From: Listeria ilorinensis
Lineage (GTDB): Bacteria; Bacillota; Bacilli; Lactobacillales; Listeriaceae
Direction: 5' to 3'
NCBI RefSeq assembly: GCF_913566895.1
Contig: NZ_CAJYCN010000019.1
Span: 1 to 54,301, forward strand
DNA length: 54,301 bases
Shown: positions 16,454-25,985 of the stretch, piece by piece
How positions within the stretch are numbered: the stretch's first letter is position 1
Layout of the letters: each line of letters starts with the position of its first letter
Notes under the pieces: model-generated
Database searches by the model: none
The model's input: only the letters and a program-made list of their open reading frames with translations
Told to the model about the DNA's origin: nothing
Made by a program: the position numbers and the translations under genes

Positions 16454-17287
16454 ATGTCCAGCAAGCGTCCAGAACTATACGACTATCTGATTGAAAAAGG
16501 GCCTGTTATTGCAAAAAAATGGTCAAAATTTATGAATTCAGCCTACATTGAACCTCGTAGCAATTCAGATTACCAAGAACAACTTTATCAAGAATATTTA
16601 CAAACCAATCAGCTATTTGTTTCATATCTGCTTCCAGAAAAAGATCTTTTCGAGCAGAACCTAAAAAAATGGTCGATAAAAATCGTCGAAAAAAGAATCA
16701 ACAGCAATATGCCCATTACAGCAATCTACACTGTCGCTTCTAAAGTCCGTATTACATATATCAAAATGATTAAAGAATATGTAGCGCTTTATCCTGAGTT
16801 CACCGTAGAAGAAGCACTCGATGCCACGATGGCTATTGATGAGGCTTTTGCTATCCTCACCTCTCACTACACGCATCGTTATCAAGAAGTGATGACTTAT
16901 CGGCTTGACGCTCAACTAAACCTGATCACAGAACTTGGGACCCCTATCATTCCAATCACTAAACATGTGGCGATTCTTCCGCTTGTTGGCGGTATCGATA
17001 CATTTCGAGCGCGTAAAATCAAAGAAATCATTCCAAAAAAATGCGCTGAAACTGAAATCGAGATTCTATATATTGATTTATCCGATTCGCCTGCGCTGGA
17101 TGCAGTGGTCGCTGAACAACTATTTGAGCTGATGAAAATTTTGGAACTTCTCGGCATTCAATCAATGTTCTCCGGCATTCGACCAGAAATAGCTCAGTCT
17201 GCGATTCAAGCGGGACTGGATTTTAATCATATTGAGAGTTACAATTCACTTTCTGTTGCATTAAAAGAGAATTACGTTATTCGTTAA
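16454..17287 (+). CDS. RsbR-type STAS domain protein
   Basis: This 277-aa protein has an N-terminal non-heme globin-like half (about 1-150) and a C-terminal STAS domain (about 160-275), as in stressosome RsbR proteins. The start ATG at 16454 follows a GGAGG; an upstream in-frame ATG lacks one. Aligned by eye to B. subtilis RsbRA, Thr171 is kept as Thr183 (GGIDTFRAR), but the Thr205 position is Ala217 (ALDAVVA). This implies a paralog with only one RsbT phosphorylation site. It is monocistronic, away from an rsb operon. Confidence 0.88.
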   Translation: MSSKRPELYDYLIEKGPVIAKKWSKFMNSAYIEPRSNSDYQEQLYQEYLQTNQLFVSYLLPEKDLFEQNLKKWSIKIVEKRINSNMPITAIYTVASKVRITYIKMIKEYVALYPEFTVEEALDATMAIDEAFAILTSHYTHRYQEVMTYRLDAQLNLITELGTPIIPITKHVAILPLVGGIDTFRARKIKEIIPKKCAETEIEILYIDLSDSPALDAVVAEQLFELMKILELLGIQSMFSGIRPEIAQSAIQAGLDFNHIESYNSLSVALKENYVIR

Positions 17288-17289
17288 AA

Positions 17290-17334
17290 TAGGCTTCCTG
17301 CTATCCGATTAAAATGTCGGTTCAGCAAGAAGCC
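17290..17334. terminator. bidirectional terminator
   Basis: AGGCTTC-C-TGCT (17290-17301) pairs with AGCA-A-GAAGCCT (17323-17334), followed by a T-run, between the converging RsbR-like and DsbA-like genes. Confidence 0.8.
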
Positions 17335-17345
17335 TGCTTTTTTAT

Positions 17346-18026
17346 TTAAAGAGCACATTCGCCACCGCTACAGTCAGGTGCATCTTTTCCCTGCTGGGTC
17401 GATACTTCGTCAGCAACTTTTTCCAACACCGCTGCAAAACTTTCCACAGGCTGCGCGCCAGAAAGAGCATACTTGTTATCGATCAAAAAGAAGGGAACAC
17501 TATTGATGCCAAGCTCCATTGCTTTCGTTTCATCAATGCGAACAGGCGCCAAATATTCATTCGAACGAATAACCTCACGCGCTTTGTCTCGATCAAGGCC
17601 CACTTCTATCGCTAATTTCACTAAGGTCTCCTCATCATTCAAAAAAGCCCCTTTTGTAAAGTAAGCATCAAACAACCGCTCGACTAACGCTTCCTTCTTG
17701 CCTTCGATTCCGGCATATTGAGCCAGACGGTGAGCCGTAAAGGTATTGGTAGCCTGGATCGCATCAAAGTCATACTGGAGACCTGCTAGTTCTGCCATTT
17801 GACCGATTTGACCATTCATCGCCCGCGCTTCCTCATAACTCTTGCCATATTTGTTCGCAATCAACTGATGGATATCCTCATCGTACCGCTCCGGCGCATT
17901 TTGATCCAGTTCAAAGCTATGAAATTCAATTTCGATATCTTTCCGTCCTGCCACTGCTGTTTCAAGGTTACGCTTGCCTATATAACAAAATGGACAGGCA
18001 AAATCTGACCACACATCAATTTTCAT
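17346..18026 (-). CDS. DsbA/FrnE family thiol oxidoreductase
   Basis: This 226-aa thioredoxin-fold protein has a CPFC active site at Cys11-Cys14 (DFACPFCYIGKRN) and the cis-Pro segment INSVPFFLID. There is no signal peptide, so it acts in the cytoplasm, as FrnE-like proteins do (thiol-disulfide exchange, redox stress). Two further cysteines in the C-terminal tail (CSGGEC) recall the second redox pair of Deinococcus FrnE. GGAGG precedes the ATG. It is downstream of no clear operon partner. Confidence 0.9.
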   Translation of the reverse strand: MKIDVWSDFACPFCYIGKRNLETAVAGRKDIEIEFHSFELDQNAPERYDEDIHQLIANKYGKSYEEARAMNGQIGQMAELAGLQYDFDAIQATNTFTAHRLAQYAGIEGKKEALVERLFDAYFTKGAFLNDEETLVKLAIEVGLDRDKAREVIRSNEYLAPVRIDETKAMELGINSVPFFLIDNKYALSGAQPVESFAAVLEKVADEVSTQQGKDAPDCSGGECAL

Positions 18027-18190
18027 TTTTATTCCTCCATTACAATCACGCTTACAAAAAGTAAGTTTTTATCAGCATAACGTTTCACATGGATAATTGC
18101 AACCAATCTGTTTGGACAAAAAAAGATACAGCCTGAATGTCGCTATCTGTCAGCCAGATTGAGCGATTCACACTGCATCCGTTTTTTCGT

Positions 18191-19294
18191 TTATTGTTCT
18201 TGTTCCATTTGTTTACGGCGCATTCTTTCGCGAACACCGACCTTTTTAATCTGTTTGCTGCGAAGTTGCCCGCATGCCGCGTCAATATCGGTTCCATGTT
18301 CTTGCCGAATCACACAATTGATGCCGTTTTTCTTCAAAATATCATAAAAAGCAAGTACATCTTCCTTTTTACTACGCTGATATTGATTATGTTCATCCAC
18401 TGGATTATATGGAATCAAGTTAACGTAAGACAAGTGGCGCTTATTTTTAAGAAGATTAGCTAGTTCTTGCGCTTCTTTTGGATGATCATTCACATCACGA
18501 AGCATAATATACTCGAAAGTCACACGACGATTTGTCTTTTCCACATAATACTCAATTGCTTCCATCAATTTTTCAATCGGGAAGGTTTTATTGATGCGCA
18601 TGATGCTTGTGCGCAGTTCATCATTGGGCGCATGGAGAGAAATGGCCAAGTTGACTTGGAAATCTTCATTCGCAAAGTCAATGATCCGCGGAGCCAGACC
18701 GCTTGTTGAGACGGTAATATGACGAGCACCGATCGCTAGTCCCTTATCATGATTGATAATACGAAGGAAGCTCATCACATGGTCATAATTGTCGAACGGC
18801 TCACCAATCCCCATTACAACAACATGGCTAACACGCTCTTCTAAACCACGTGCATCAAGATAATGCTGCACATTCATGATTTGAGCAACGATTTCTCCTG
18901 AAGTGAGATCCCGCTGCTTTTTCAGCAGACCACTAGCACAGAACGTACAGCCGATATTGCAGCCCACCTGCGTTGTGACACAGACGGATAAGCCGTATTC
19001 ATGCTTCATCAAAACCGTTTCGATCAGATTGCCATCTGGCAGTTTGAATAGATATTTTGTCGTCCCGTCATTTGACTCTTGTACGATTTGCTGTTCTAAA
19101 TGATTGATGACAAAATTTTCATCTAAAAGGGAGATACTGTCTTTTGGTACATTGCTCATTTCTGTAAAAGTCGTGACACGTTTGCGATACAGCCAATCCC
19201 ATACCTGCTGTGCCCGAAATTTTTTCTGACCGTGTGCTTCGAACCAGTCGATCAGTTCGTTCATTGTCAATCCGTAAATGGATTCTTTTTCCAT
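18191..19294 (-). CDS. rlmN: 23S rRNA/tRNA adenine C2-methyltransferase RlmN
   Basis: This 367-aa radical SAM enzyme makes m2A2503 in 23S rRNA and m2A37 in some tRNAs. The radical SAM cluster is Cys112, Cys116 and Cys119 (CNIGCTFC). The methyl-accepting C-terminal Cys is Cys341 (DIDAACGQL). The conserved [11 protein letters not shown] and HAPNDELR segments are intact. The length and motif set favour RlmN over Cfr. It is transcribed alone. Confidence 0.95.
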   Translation of the reverse strand: MEKESIYGLTMNELIDWFEAHGQKKFRAQQVWDWLYRKRVTTFTEMSNVPKDSISLLDENFVINHLEQQIVQESNDGTTKYLFKLPDGNLIETVLMKHEYGLSVCVTTQVGCNIGCTFCASGLLKKQRDLTSGEIVAQIMNVQHYLDARGLEERVSHVVVMGIGEPFDNYDHVMSFLRIINHDKGLAIGARHITVSTSGLAPRIIDFANEDFQVNLAISLHAPNDELRTSIMRINKTFPIEKLMEAIEYYVEKTNRRVTFEYIMLRDVNDHPKEAQELANLLKNKRHLSYVNLIPYNPVDEHNQYQRSKKEDVLAFYDILKKNGINCVIRQEHGTDIDAACGQLRSKQIKKVGVRERMRRKQMEQEQ

Positions 19295-19382
19295 GGTTCA
19301 GCCTACTTTCCGTTTTTTCAAATCATCTTTATTCTATACGTTTTAAAACGTCATCGCAACAGGGAATTTTGCCCATAAAAAA

Positions 19383-19407
19383 ACTCCCCTGCATGGTGCG
19401 GGGGAGT
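19383..19407 (-). terminator. terminator of the DUF4097 operon
   Basis: ACTCCCC pairs with GGGGAGT, with inner GCA/TGC pairs, followed on the minus strand by TTTTTTTATG. Confidence 0.85.
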
Positions 19408-19413
19408 CAACGG

Positions 19414-20505
19414 TTATTTCACTTCAATATCACCGGAGCTAGTGGTAAGTGTAATCGTACTTGTTGCTCCGCTTACACTATTTGGTACTTTGATATCACC
19501 AGAATTTGTTTTTGTATTGAAGATGGCTTCTGCACCGGACGGAAGTTCTAATTCGATCGAGCCAGAGTCACTCTTAGCCTCTACTTTTGCTGGTAATTGG
19601 TTAAATGTCATCTCTAAATCACCCGAAGAGGATTCGGCGGTAACATTTTCCTTCAAGCCATCCAATTCGATTGAGCCGGAATCTGTGTTAGCTGTGACTT
19701 TCCCTGTTGCACCGCTCGCTTCAATGTCACCGGAACTCGCCCGATAAGTGCTTTCTTTACTGGCCGTGTTAACTGTTGAGATTTCACCAGAATCTGTGCT
19801 AAGTGATAAACGGCTGCCAGAGATGGTATCTGTATCAATACTGCCCGAACTTGCTTCTGCTACCAAATTGCCTTGATGACGTGCCACTTCCAGATCACCG
19901 GAATCCGCTGAATAATGAGCGTCTCCTTTGGTATCTGTCATGACCGTGTCGCCTGATCTGTTTTCAATATTGATTTTTTCCGTTTCTACACTATGAAGTA
20001 TTAAGTCACCCGAATCTGCCTGCAAGTCTGCTTGGACAAGTTGACCATCTTGAATCGTCACATCTGCTGAACGACCATCCACTTTTAAATTCTTCAGCAT
20101 ATTAGGGGCAGTCAGATAAACCGTGATGGTTTGCTCGCCATAGACATGGAATTCAAAAAAGTTGAACCAGTCATCTTGATCTGTCGTAACAAGCGTCAGG
20201 CTCTTGCCCCCATCTTCTGGTTTCGCTTTTTTAAGCTGCTCAATTTCGCCATCTGAATAACGCCCGCTCACTTCTACATAATTTTTACCAGTTGTGCTTT
20301 CTTTAAACTGTACGTTCGTATCATGAGATGTCTCAAGTTTCAACTCATTGACGCTTTTATCTGATAGTTCATACGTCTGCTTGAATGTTGTTCCGCTATC
20401 GACCATTTCTCCCTTATTAAAGGTCAAAAGAAAACCAATACCGCCAATAATCAGCAAAACAAGCCCTGCCAAAAAGACACGCTTCATCCATCTTGTTTTA
20501 TTCAT
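19414..20505 (-). CDS. DUF4097 beta-solenoid membrane-anchored protein
   Basis: This 363-aa protein has one N-terminal TM helix (about 8-29), a ~110-residue linker domain, then at least 11 copies of a ~20-residue repeat centred on SG[DSE][ILT] (for example DSGDL, SSGSI, DSGEI). These form the right-handed beta-helix of DUF4097/LiaG-like proteins. It faces the cell surface by topology. It overlaps the upstream DUF1700 gene by 8 bp, in a PadR-controlled operon that resembles envelope-stress modules. Confidence 0.88.
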   Translation of the reverse strand: MNKTRWMKRVFLAGLVLLIIGGIGFLLTFNKGEMVDSGTTFKQTYELSDKSVNELKLETSHDTNVQFKESTTGKNYVEVSGRYSDGEIEQLKKAKPEDGGKSLTLVTTDQDDWFNFFEFHVYGEQTITVYLTAPNMLKNLKVDGRSADVTIQDGQLVQADLQADSGDLILHSVETEKINIENRSGDTVMTDTKGDAHYSADSGDLEVARHQGNLVAEASSGSIDTDTISGSRLSLSTDSGEISTVNTASKESTYRASSGDIEASGATGKVTANTDSGSIELDGLKENVTAESSSGDLEMTFNQLPAKVEAKSDSGSIELELPSGAEAIFNTKTNSGDIKVPNSVSGATSTITLTTSSGDIEVK

Positions 20506-21091
20506 AGCGGTTGCCCCCTTTCAAAACATAGCTGTGACTCGCAATCCAAAGTAGTGTTAGATCCTTGATCCATTTGGTGAAGTAAAAAGCGATCGGAAGA
20601 AGCATCAGACCTAAACCCACCATGGCAATCGAGGCAAACATTTGATAGAAAGCAATATCCTGCCCCAAAATCATTGCGATTCCAACAAAAGCAGGAGATA
20701 AAATAAAGCTGCCACTAATGCCCCAAACCGAAATCACAAGTCCCCACACGGTTGCAGCGATTGGAAGAAGCAACACTAAATCTAAGAAGATCAAACCGAT
20801 AAACAACAAAACCCGACTTCCAGGTGTTCGATTGCTACTTGTCTGTCTCGGTACATAGTAAGTCTCCATTTCCTTTGTTGGGTCTTGGAGAAGTTCCTCT
20901 CGTTCCGCAAAAATGTCATCCGCGATTGATTTTGGCGAGCCTAAGCCCATCACAATCTCACTTTCCGTTTTACCTTCTGCTTTCCCATTCCGGAAATGTT
21001 CCTCATAATCATTCAAAAATTCTTCTCTTTCATTTGCATTTAAACGGTAGAGCCGTTCTTCAAGCTCAGCCATGAATTCCGCTTTCGTCAT
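20498..21091 (-). CDS. DUF1700 (HAAS domain) membrane protein
   Basis: This 197-aa protein has a cytoplasmic N-terminal HAAS domain (about 1-70; LYRLNANEREEFLNDYEEHF and a GSPKSIADDI motif) followed by three or four TM helices. I place the start at the ATG at 21091, with AGGAGG upstream; an in-frame extension is less likely. It overlaps the PadR gene by 26 bp and DUF4097 by 8 bp. HAAS domains are typically partners of PadR regulators; the signal is unknown. Confidence 0.85.
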   Translation of the reverse strand: MTKAEFMAELEERLYRLNANEREEFLNDYEEHFRNGKAEGKTESEIVMGLGSPKSIADDIFAEREELLQDPTKEMETYYVPRQTSSNRTPGSRVLLFIGLIFLDLVLLLPIAATVWGLVISVWGISGSFILSPAFVGIAMILGQDIAFYQMFASIAMVGLGLMLLPIAFYFTKWIKDLTLLWIASHSYVLKGGNRYE

Positions 21092-21416
21092 CCCGTTTTC
21101 CCTCCTTTTCCAGTAATCTTGAGACGCTGTCTGTAAAATTACTCCATTCAAAAATCAATTCATTCAAGTACATCTCACCCTTAACTGTCAACTGATAGTA
21201 TTTTCGTGAAGGTCCTTCGCTTGATTCCTTCAAATAGGTCGTGCAGTAGCCTTCTTTTACAAGTCTTCTAAGTACTGGATAAATTGCGCCTTCTGCAACT
21301 TCAATATAAATGGAGACTTGTTGTGCTAACTCATATCCGTAGCGGTCCTTCGCTCGAATCAAATAAAGGCAGCAAAGTTCCAATACACCTTTTTTAAACT
21401 GCGGATTCACTTCCAT
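21066..21416 (-). CDS. PadR family regulator
   Basis: This 116-aa winged-helix regulator (MEVNPQFKKGVLELCCLYL..., YGYELAQQV, AEGAIYPVLRRLVKEGYC) is of the small PadR-s2 type. I prefer the second ATG (21416), which has GGAGG six bases upstream; the ATG just before has a spacing of only three. It is first in the PadR-DUF1700-DUF4097 operon and probably represses its own promoter. Confidence 0.9.
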   Translation of the reverse strand: MEVNPQFKKGVLELCCLYLIRAKDRYGYELAQQVSIYIEVAEGAIYPVLRRLVKEGYCTTYLKESSEGPSRKYYQLTVKGEMYLNELIFEWSNFTDSVSRLLEKEGKRDDESGIHG

Positions 21417-21436
21417 CATTACCCTCCATTCCACCA

Positions 21437-21465
21437 TTTAGTAATTTAAAAACATCAGTACTAAA
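21437..21465. promoter_or_regulatory. candidate PadR operator
   Basis: Inverted repeat TTTAGTA (21437-21443) and TACTAAA (21459-21465) lie between the promoter and the PadR start. A third related ACTA/TAGT element lies close by. Confidence 0.45.
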
Positions 21466-21486
21466 CATTATTTACTAGTCACATAC

Positions 21487-21515
21487 AGTATAACACTCAC
21501 TACTGTTCTATGCAA
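21487..21515 (-). promoter_or_regulatory. promoter of PadR-DUF1700-DUF4097 operon
   Basis: On the minus strand, TTGCAT (21510-21515) and TATACT (21487-21492) are separated by 17 bp. Confidence 0.65.
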
Positions 21516-21642
21516 GGTACTAAAAAATAAAAATTGTAATGACTTCTTTAAAAAGTTTTAAACTTAATATCTTTTACATCCCATCGATTGTATAGTAGCA
21601 TTAAAGTAACCTACGAAAATCTACTGAAATGGAGGCCTTTCA

Positions 21643-22590
21643 TTGACCAATCAACCATTTTTACACATAGAAAAAATATTAAATGAAATAGAAAAAGTAA
21701 TCGTTGGTAAAAGAAATGTAGCAAAACTCAGCCTGACTGCTCTCCTTGCTGGAGGTCATGTCCTGATTGAGGATGTCCCCGGAGTTGGAAAAACCATGCT
21801 TGTTCGGGCGCTGGCAAAATCTATCGGAACAAATTTTAAACGGATTCAGTTTACGCCAGATCTTTTGCCGGCAGATGTGACAGGAGTATCTGTTTTCAAT
21901 CCTGAAACCCGTGAATTCGAATTTCGTCCTGGACCAATCATGGGAAATATCGTACTAGCTGACGAGATCAACCGGACAGCACCTCGGACACAGGCAGCAC
22001 TGCTTGAAGGAATGGCTGAGAAGCATGTCACAGTTGACGGCATCACCCGATCGCTGAATGACCCATTCTTCGTTATGGCTACGCAAAATCCGATCGAATA
22101 TGAAGGGACCTATCCTCTTCCGGAAGCCCAGTTGGATCGCTTTATGCTGAAAATCAATATGGGCTATCCAACTCGCGAGGAGGAGCTAGCGCTACTATCT
22201 GCCAAACAAAACGGCGAGTCGATCGAGGCCGTGGAAACGGTTGTGACCGAAGCCGATTTGCTCCATTTAAAAGAAGCAGTAAAAGCTGTTTTTGTCAGCG
22301 AGGAAATCAAGCGATATATCGTTTCCCTAACAGAAGCAACGCGTCAACACCAAAGCGTAGCTCTTGGCGTCAGCCCACGCGGTACTGTGGCACTCATGCA
22401 GGCTGCTCAAAGTTTTGCGTTAATCGAGAAGCGAGAATTCGTCCTGCCTGATGACATTCAGTATTTACTTCCGTTCGCATATAGTCACCGGCTGCTTTTA
22501 AAACCGGAAGCTCTTTACAATGAAGAAACGAATGCCAAAATCCTGACTGATATTCTGGCGCAAATCCCCGTGCCAGTCGAGAAAGGATAA
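21643..22590 (+). CDS. MoxR family AAA+ ATPase
   Basis: This 315-aa AAA+ ATPase has Walker A PGVGKT (about residues 47-52), Walker B VLADEINR, sensor MATQNPIEYEGTYPLPEAQLDRF region and a C-terminal lid. The start is TTG with GGAGG upstream. MoxR ATPases act as chaperones for partner complexes. It is followed by DUF58 and transglutaminase genes, the standard MoxR-DUF58-Tgase set, probably acting at the membrane. The client protein is unknown. Confidence 0.94.
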   Translation: MTNQPFLHIEKILNEIEKVIVGKRNVAKLSLTALLAGGHVLIEDVPGVGKTMLVRALAKSIGTNFKRIQFTPDLLPADVTGVSVFNPETREFEFRPGPIMGNIVLADEINRTAPRTQAALLEGMAEKHVTVDGITRSLNDPFFVMATQNPIEYEGTYPLPEAQLDRFMLKINMGYPTREEELALLSAKQNGESIEAVETVVTEADLLHLKEAVKAVFVSEEIKRYIVSLTEATRQHQSVALGVSPRGTVALMQAAQSFALIEKREFVLPDDIQYLLPFAYSHRLLLKPEALYNEETNAKILTDILAQIPVPVEKG

Positions 22591-22596
22591 TTTCTA

Positions 22597-23760
22597 ATGA
22601 CAACAAAACGCGCTTTAATTCTGATGCGCTTTGGGATTTTTCTGCTTCTTTATGTGGCTTTATGGACGTACACCCTTTTTCAGGGAGATTTTGCCAGTTG
22701 GTTTCTCACCTACTTTTTTAGTTTTATTTTGCTATTGCTTATCACAGGAGCACTTTTCAAACTAAAAAATTGGCAAATCAAACGCGACTTTCATAAAACG
22801 CGCATTCAAGAAGGCGAGACGGTTCGACTGACGCTGCATTTTTCCAGAAAGCATGCTTTTCCAATGGGCTATTTGCTGATACAGCAAGCTTTACCGGAAA
22901 CACTTGGGGAGCTTTCGGACCGGCAGCAGGTGATCTATCCCTTTTTTAAGCGCTCGATCACTGCCAACTTGATGCCGTTTACTGCGGTTCGAGGTAAGCA
23001 TGTTTTTCCAGCTGTTGAGGCGGAAACGAGCGACCCATTTGGTTTGATAGAAAGAAGCGCTCGACTTGGGGAAGCTGCCGAACTGACCGTTTACCCACGT
23101 TATTTTCCAGATATCTTGATGAAGATCAGTGAGAATTCACCCGAAAATGAACGAGATGCCGCCAACTGGACATTCAAAAAAAATCAAAATATCCACGGGT
23201 TGCGCGAATTCACACCCGGCGACCGGATTTCTTGGATTGACTGGAAATCTTCAGCTAAGACGGGTAAGGTGATGGCGCGTGAATATGAAAATAGTTCTTC
23301 CAGTCGCATCCGTGTGATTTTCTATGGACAGGCGCATTCGCATTTTGATTTTGCTCTTCGGGCCGCCTATTCTTTCACCCGTAAAATGCTGGAACAAAAC
23401 GGTGAAGTCAGTGTGGCTATTCTTGCCGAAAATGGGCAGACATTTGGTTTTAGTCGAGGTCAAGCCAAATTGGAGGACATCGCAAAAGCTTTTGCCGAAG
23501 TCGCCCCTGAAACTGCTGAAAAACTAGCAGAACCGCTTACCAGTTTACTGGCTCAAAATCAACGAACCATTCTTTTTACACCTTTTGTCGACCCATCTCT
23601 TCAAAGAATCGTTCGCTCTAGTGTCCAAAAGCAGACAATCCAGTTAGTCAGTATATTAGAAAGTGGACAGATGGATGCAGGAACCATTTACCTATCGAAA
23701 AAAGCACTCGCTTTGCCTGCAACTGGGAATGGAGGTGGTAGCGATGAAATCCATGGCTAA
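22597..23760 (+). CDS. DUF58 domain protein
   Basis: This 387-aa protein has two N-terminal TM helices (about 8-52), a beta-rich middle region and a DUF58 core (vWA-like) with the signature GLREFTPGDRISWIDWKSSAKTG split around residues 204-226. It starts 6 bp after the MoxR stop, with AAAGGA as RBS. DUF58 proteins are regular partners of MoxR ATPases. Its end overlaps the transglutaminase gene by 17 bp. Confidence 0.9.
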   Translation: MTTKRALILMRFGIFLLLYVALWTYTLFQGDFASWFLTYFFSFILLLLITGALFKLKNWQIKRDFHKTRIQEGETVRLTLHFSRKHAFPMGYLLIQQALPETLGELSDRQQVIYPFFKRSITANLMPFTAVRGKHVFPAVEAETSDPFGLIERSARLGEAAELTVYPRYFPDILMKISENSPENERDAANWTFKKNQNIHGLREFTPGDRISWIDWKSSAKTGKVMAREYENSSSSRIRVIFYGQAHSHFDFALRAAYSFTRKMLEQNGEVSVAILAENGQTFGFSRGQAKLEDIAKAFAEVAPETAEKLAEPLTSLLAQNQRTILFTPFVDPSLQRIVRSSVQKQTIQLVSILESGQMDAGTIYLSKKALALPATGNGGGSDEIHG

Positions 23761-25930
23761 GCTTGCCCCTTTTGTTCTGTATCTGCTGGCGCTTTTGTTG
23801 ATTTCTGAATGGATCTATCCGTTCGTTTATTTGACAAAGCTTTCTGGTGCCGGATGGGCGATCCTTTTTGTCGCATTATCGCTCGCCATGTATTTCCTAC
23901 GATGGCGCTTTTACGTGACACTGCCAGTCCACCTTTTATTGTTATACCTTCTGACAGGTATTTATTATCATAATGGAAATCCTTTTGACCCCAGCTGGCT
24001 ATCTTCTTTTTTCACAGCAGTCAAAAGCGGTTTTGTCAACCTGCTCTCTTTTAACGCTAGCAATATTGGAATGATTTTCGTTACATTGATTTTCTTTGTC
24101 GCACTCTGGCTCTTGAGCTATATCACCGCCTACAGTATTTTACGGAAGCAGCGGATCATGAGCGTACTTGTTTTGACCGTTGTTTATTTGACCGTTGTTA
24201 ATACATTTACAAGCTATAACGGCGGCTTTGCTTTGATTCGAACAATCATTCTTGGTTTTGTGATCCTTCACTTTGCTTTATCGATGCGGCTTGAAACTTC
24301 GAATCGACTTTCCGGCCTCACATCCAAATGGCGACCGGCTGTTTATCATATCAGCATCCTCGCCCTTCTGGCCATTTTTATCTTGGCAAGTATGAGCATG
24401 CCACGGCAAGGTCCTTATTGGGCAGATCCAGTGCCGGCTATCAAAAGCACACTTGGCATCGGTACGACCAAAACAGTAGGTTACAGTGAAGATGACACAC
24501 GTTTGGGCGGTTCACTTGAAGCGGATCACAGTGAAGTCTTCCAAGTCCAAACAGATCGTCCGCACTATTACCGTGTTGAGGCGAAACGAACTTATACAGG
24601 GGTCGGCTGGGCCAATCAAACCAATACCAAACAGACTTACTTTGAGTCGAACAGCGCCATCCCGCTGAGCCTGAATGAAACATATGCAGATGAAACAGCA
24701 GATGTCACATTTTCTTTTGCGGCTTCCAATGACTATCTCGTTTATCCATATGGCAGCCAGTCGATTCAGTCATCCAATCAAACTTTTGCAATGAGGAATA
24801 CGACAGAAAAAATCACCCCGGCTGACACGATCAAAAACTATTCCATCGCCGTAGCTGAACCGATATATGATACGAAAAAAATGCGTGAAGCCACATATGG
24901 TGGGGTAAGCAATCAATTTATGGCTCAGTATACGCAGCTGCCAGATACACTTCCTGACCGTGTAAAAGATTTGGCAAAAAAGATCACGAAAGATACAACC
25001 AACCCTTACGATGCAACCAAAGCAGTCGAAAATTATCTCAGCTTTAGTGGTCGCTATACTTATAGCACAACAGAGGCGACAGACACATTGCCAGATGCCG
25101 ACTACGTTGACCAGTTTCTATTTGAGACAAAAATTGGCTATTGTGATAATTTTTCGACGGCTATGATTGTCCTTTTACGTGCGGAGGGTATCCCGGCTCG
25201 ATGGGCGAAAGGTTTCGCTGCCGGTGAAAAAATTCAGACAGCCGAGAATGAAAAGACGACGTATCAAATTACAAATGACGATGCCCACTCTTGGCCAGAA
25301 GTTTATTTCCCTGGAACTGGCTGGGTACCATTTGAGCCGACCGCTACATTTTCCAATCCGGAACAATTTATCAATTCCAATTCTGACGCAACCGAAAATA
25401 ATCAAAATGGCTCAAGCTCTTCCAGTGAAACACCTGCTGATCAAAGCAAAGACAGTCAAAATAGCAGTCAGACCGACCATCAAAATGGTTCTGAACAAAC
25501 ACCTAAAGAGAAAGCTGAGCAATCCGCCAAAACACATGCAACCAGTAATTTCAAATTGCCAAGCTGGTTTTGGCTGGTACCGTTTCTCCTCGGGATCTTG
25601 CTTATCATACTTGGCGTGATTTTCCAACGACGACTTCGGATTTTATCACTTGAAAGAAAGATTCGGCAAGAAAAAATCACCTTCACTAAGGCTTATTTGA
25701 CACTGATCAAACTGTCTGCAAAGGTCGAGCCACGCCAAGCTCAGGAAACGCTGCGCAGTCACGCTGGAAATCTGGATCAAAAAATGAAGACGACTTCTTT
25801 CAGCGATCTGACAACCAGCTATGAAGCTTTCTTATATGGCACTCAGTCGCTCACATTGGCGGAAGAAAAAGATGCGCTTCTACAAGTGATTCAACATTTA
25901 AAGAATTTCAAATCAAAAAATACGCATTAA
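23744..25930 (+). CDS. membrane-bound transglutaminase-like (TgpA-type) protein
   Basis: This 728-aa protein starts at the ATG at 23744, which is preceded by GGAGGTGG. The first ~220 residues hold about six TM helices. An extracellular domain carries the transglutaminase-like core with Cys467 (GYCDNFSTAM) and His515 (DDAHSWPEVYF), then a Ser/Gln/Asn-rich linker (about 550-600), one more TM helix and a ~100-residue cytoplasmic DUF4129-like tail. It may cross-link or cleave surface proteins. It is the third gene of the MoxR-DUF58 operon. Confidence 0.9.
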   Translation: MKSMAKLAPFVLYLLALLLISEWIYPFVYLTKLSGAGWAILFVALSLAMYFLRWRFYVTLPVHLLLLYLLTGIYYHNGNPFDPSWLSSFFTAVKSGFVNLLSFNASNIGMIFVTLIFFVALWLLSYITAYSILRKQRIMSVLVLTVVYLTVVNTFTSYNGGFALIRTIILGFVILHFALSMRLETSNRLSGLTSKWRPAVYHISILALLAIFILASMSMPRQGPYWADPVPAIKSTLGIGTTKTVGYSEDDTRLGGSLEADHSEVFQVQTDRPHYYRVEAKRTYTGVGWANQTNTKQTYFESNSAIPLSLNETYADETADVTFSFAASNDYLVYPYGSQSIQSSNQTFAMRNTTEKITPADTIKNYSIAVAEPIYDTKKMREATYGGVSNQFMAQYTQLPDTLPDRVKDLAKKITKDTTNPYDATKAVENYLSFSGRYTYSTTEATDTLPDADYVDQFLFETKIGYCDNFSTAMIVLLRAEGIPARWAKGFAAGEKIQTAENEKTTYQITNDDAHSWPEVYFPGTGWVPFEPTATFSNPEQFINSNSDATENNQNGSSSSSETPADQSKDSQNSSQTDHQNGSEQTPKEKAEQSAKTHATSNFKLPSWFWLVPFLLGILLIILGVIFQRRLRILSLERKIRQEKITFTKAYLTLIKLSAKVEPRQAQETLRSHAGNLDQKMKTTSFSDLTTSYEAFLYGTQSLTLAEEKDALLQVIQHLKNFKSKNTH

Positions 25931-25931
25931 A

Positions 25932-25975
25932 AAAATGCCTCTAACGCTTTTCCTTAAGCTGCTTAGAGGCATTTT
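25932..25975. terminator. bidirectional terminator
   Basis: A 13-bp perfect stem AAAATGCCTCTAA/TTAGAGGCATTTT lies between the converging transglutaminase and MDR-reductase genes. Confidence 0.85.
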
Positions 25976-25985
25976 CCATGCTATC

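Noticed and set aside
18085-18190. Partial hairpin after rlmN considered as a clear terminator
   Set aside because: The stem has several bulges; the T-run is good but pairing is too weak to call with confidence.
19440-20050. Repeated SGD-coding units considered as a DNA repeat array or CRISPR
   Set aside because: Repeats are at protein level with divergent codons inside one reading frame; no CRISPR-type repeat-spacer pattern exists anywhere in the window.
25167-25619. 150-codon plus-strand ORF in another frame
   Set aside because: Overlaps the transglutaminase catalytic region and linker in a shifted frame; unusual basic composition typical of a shadow.
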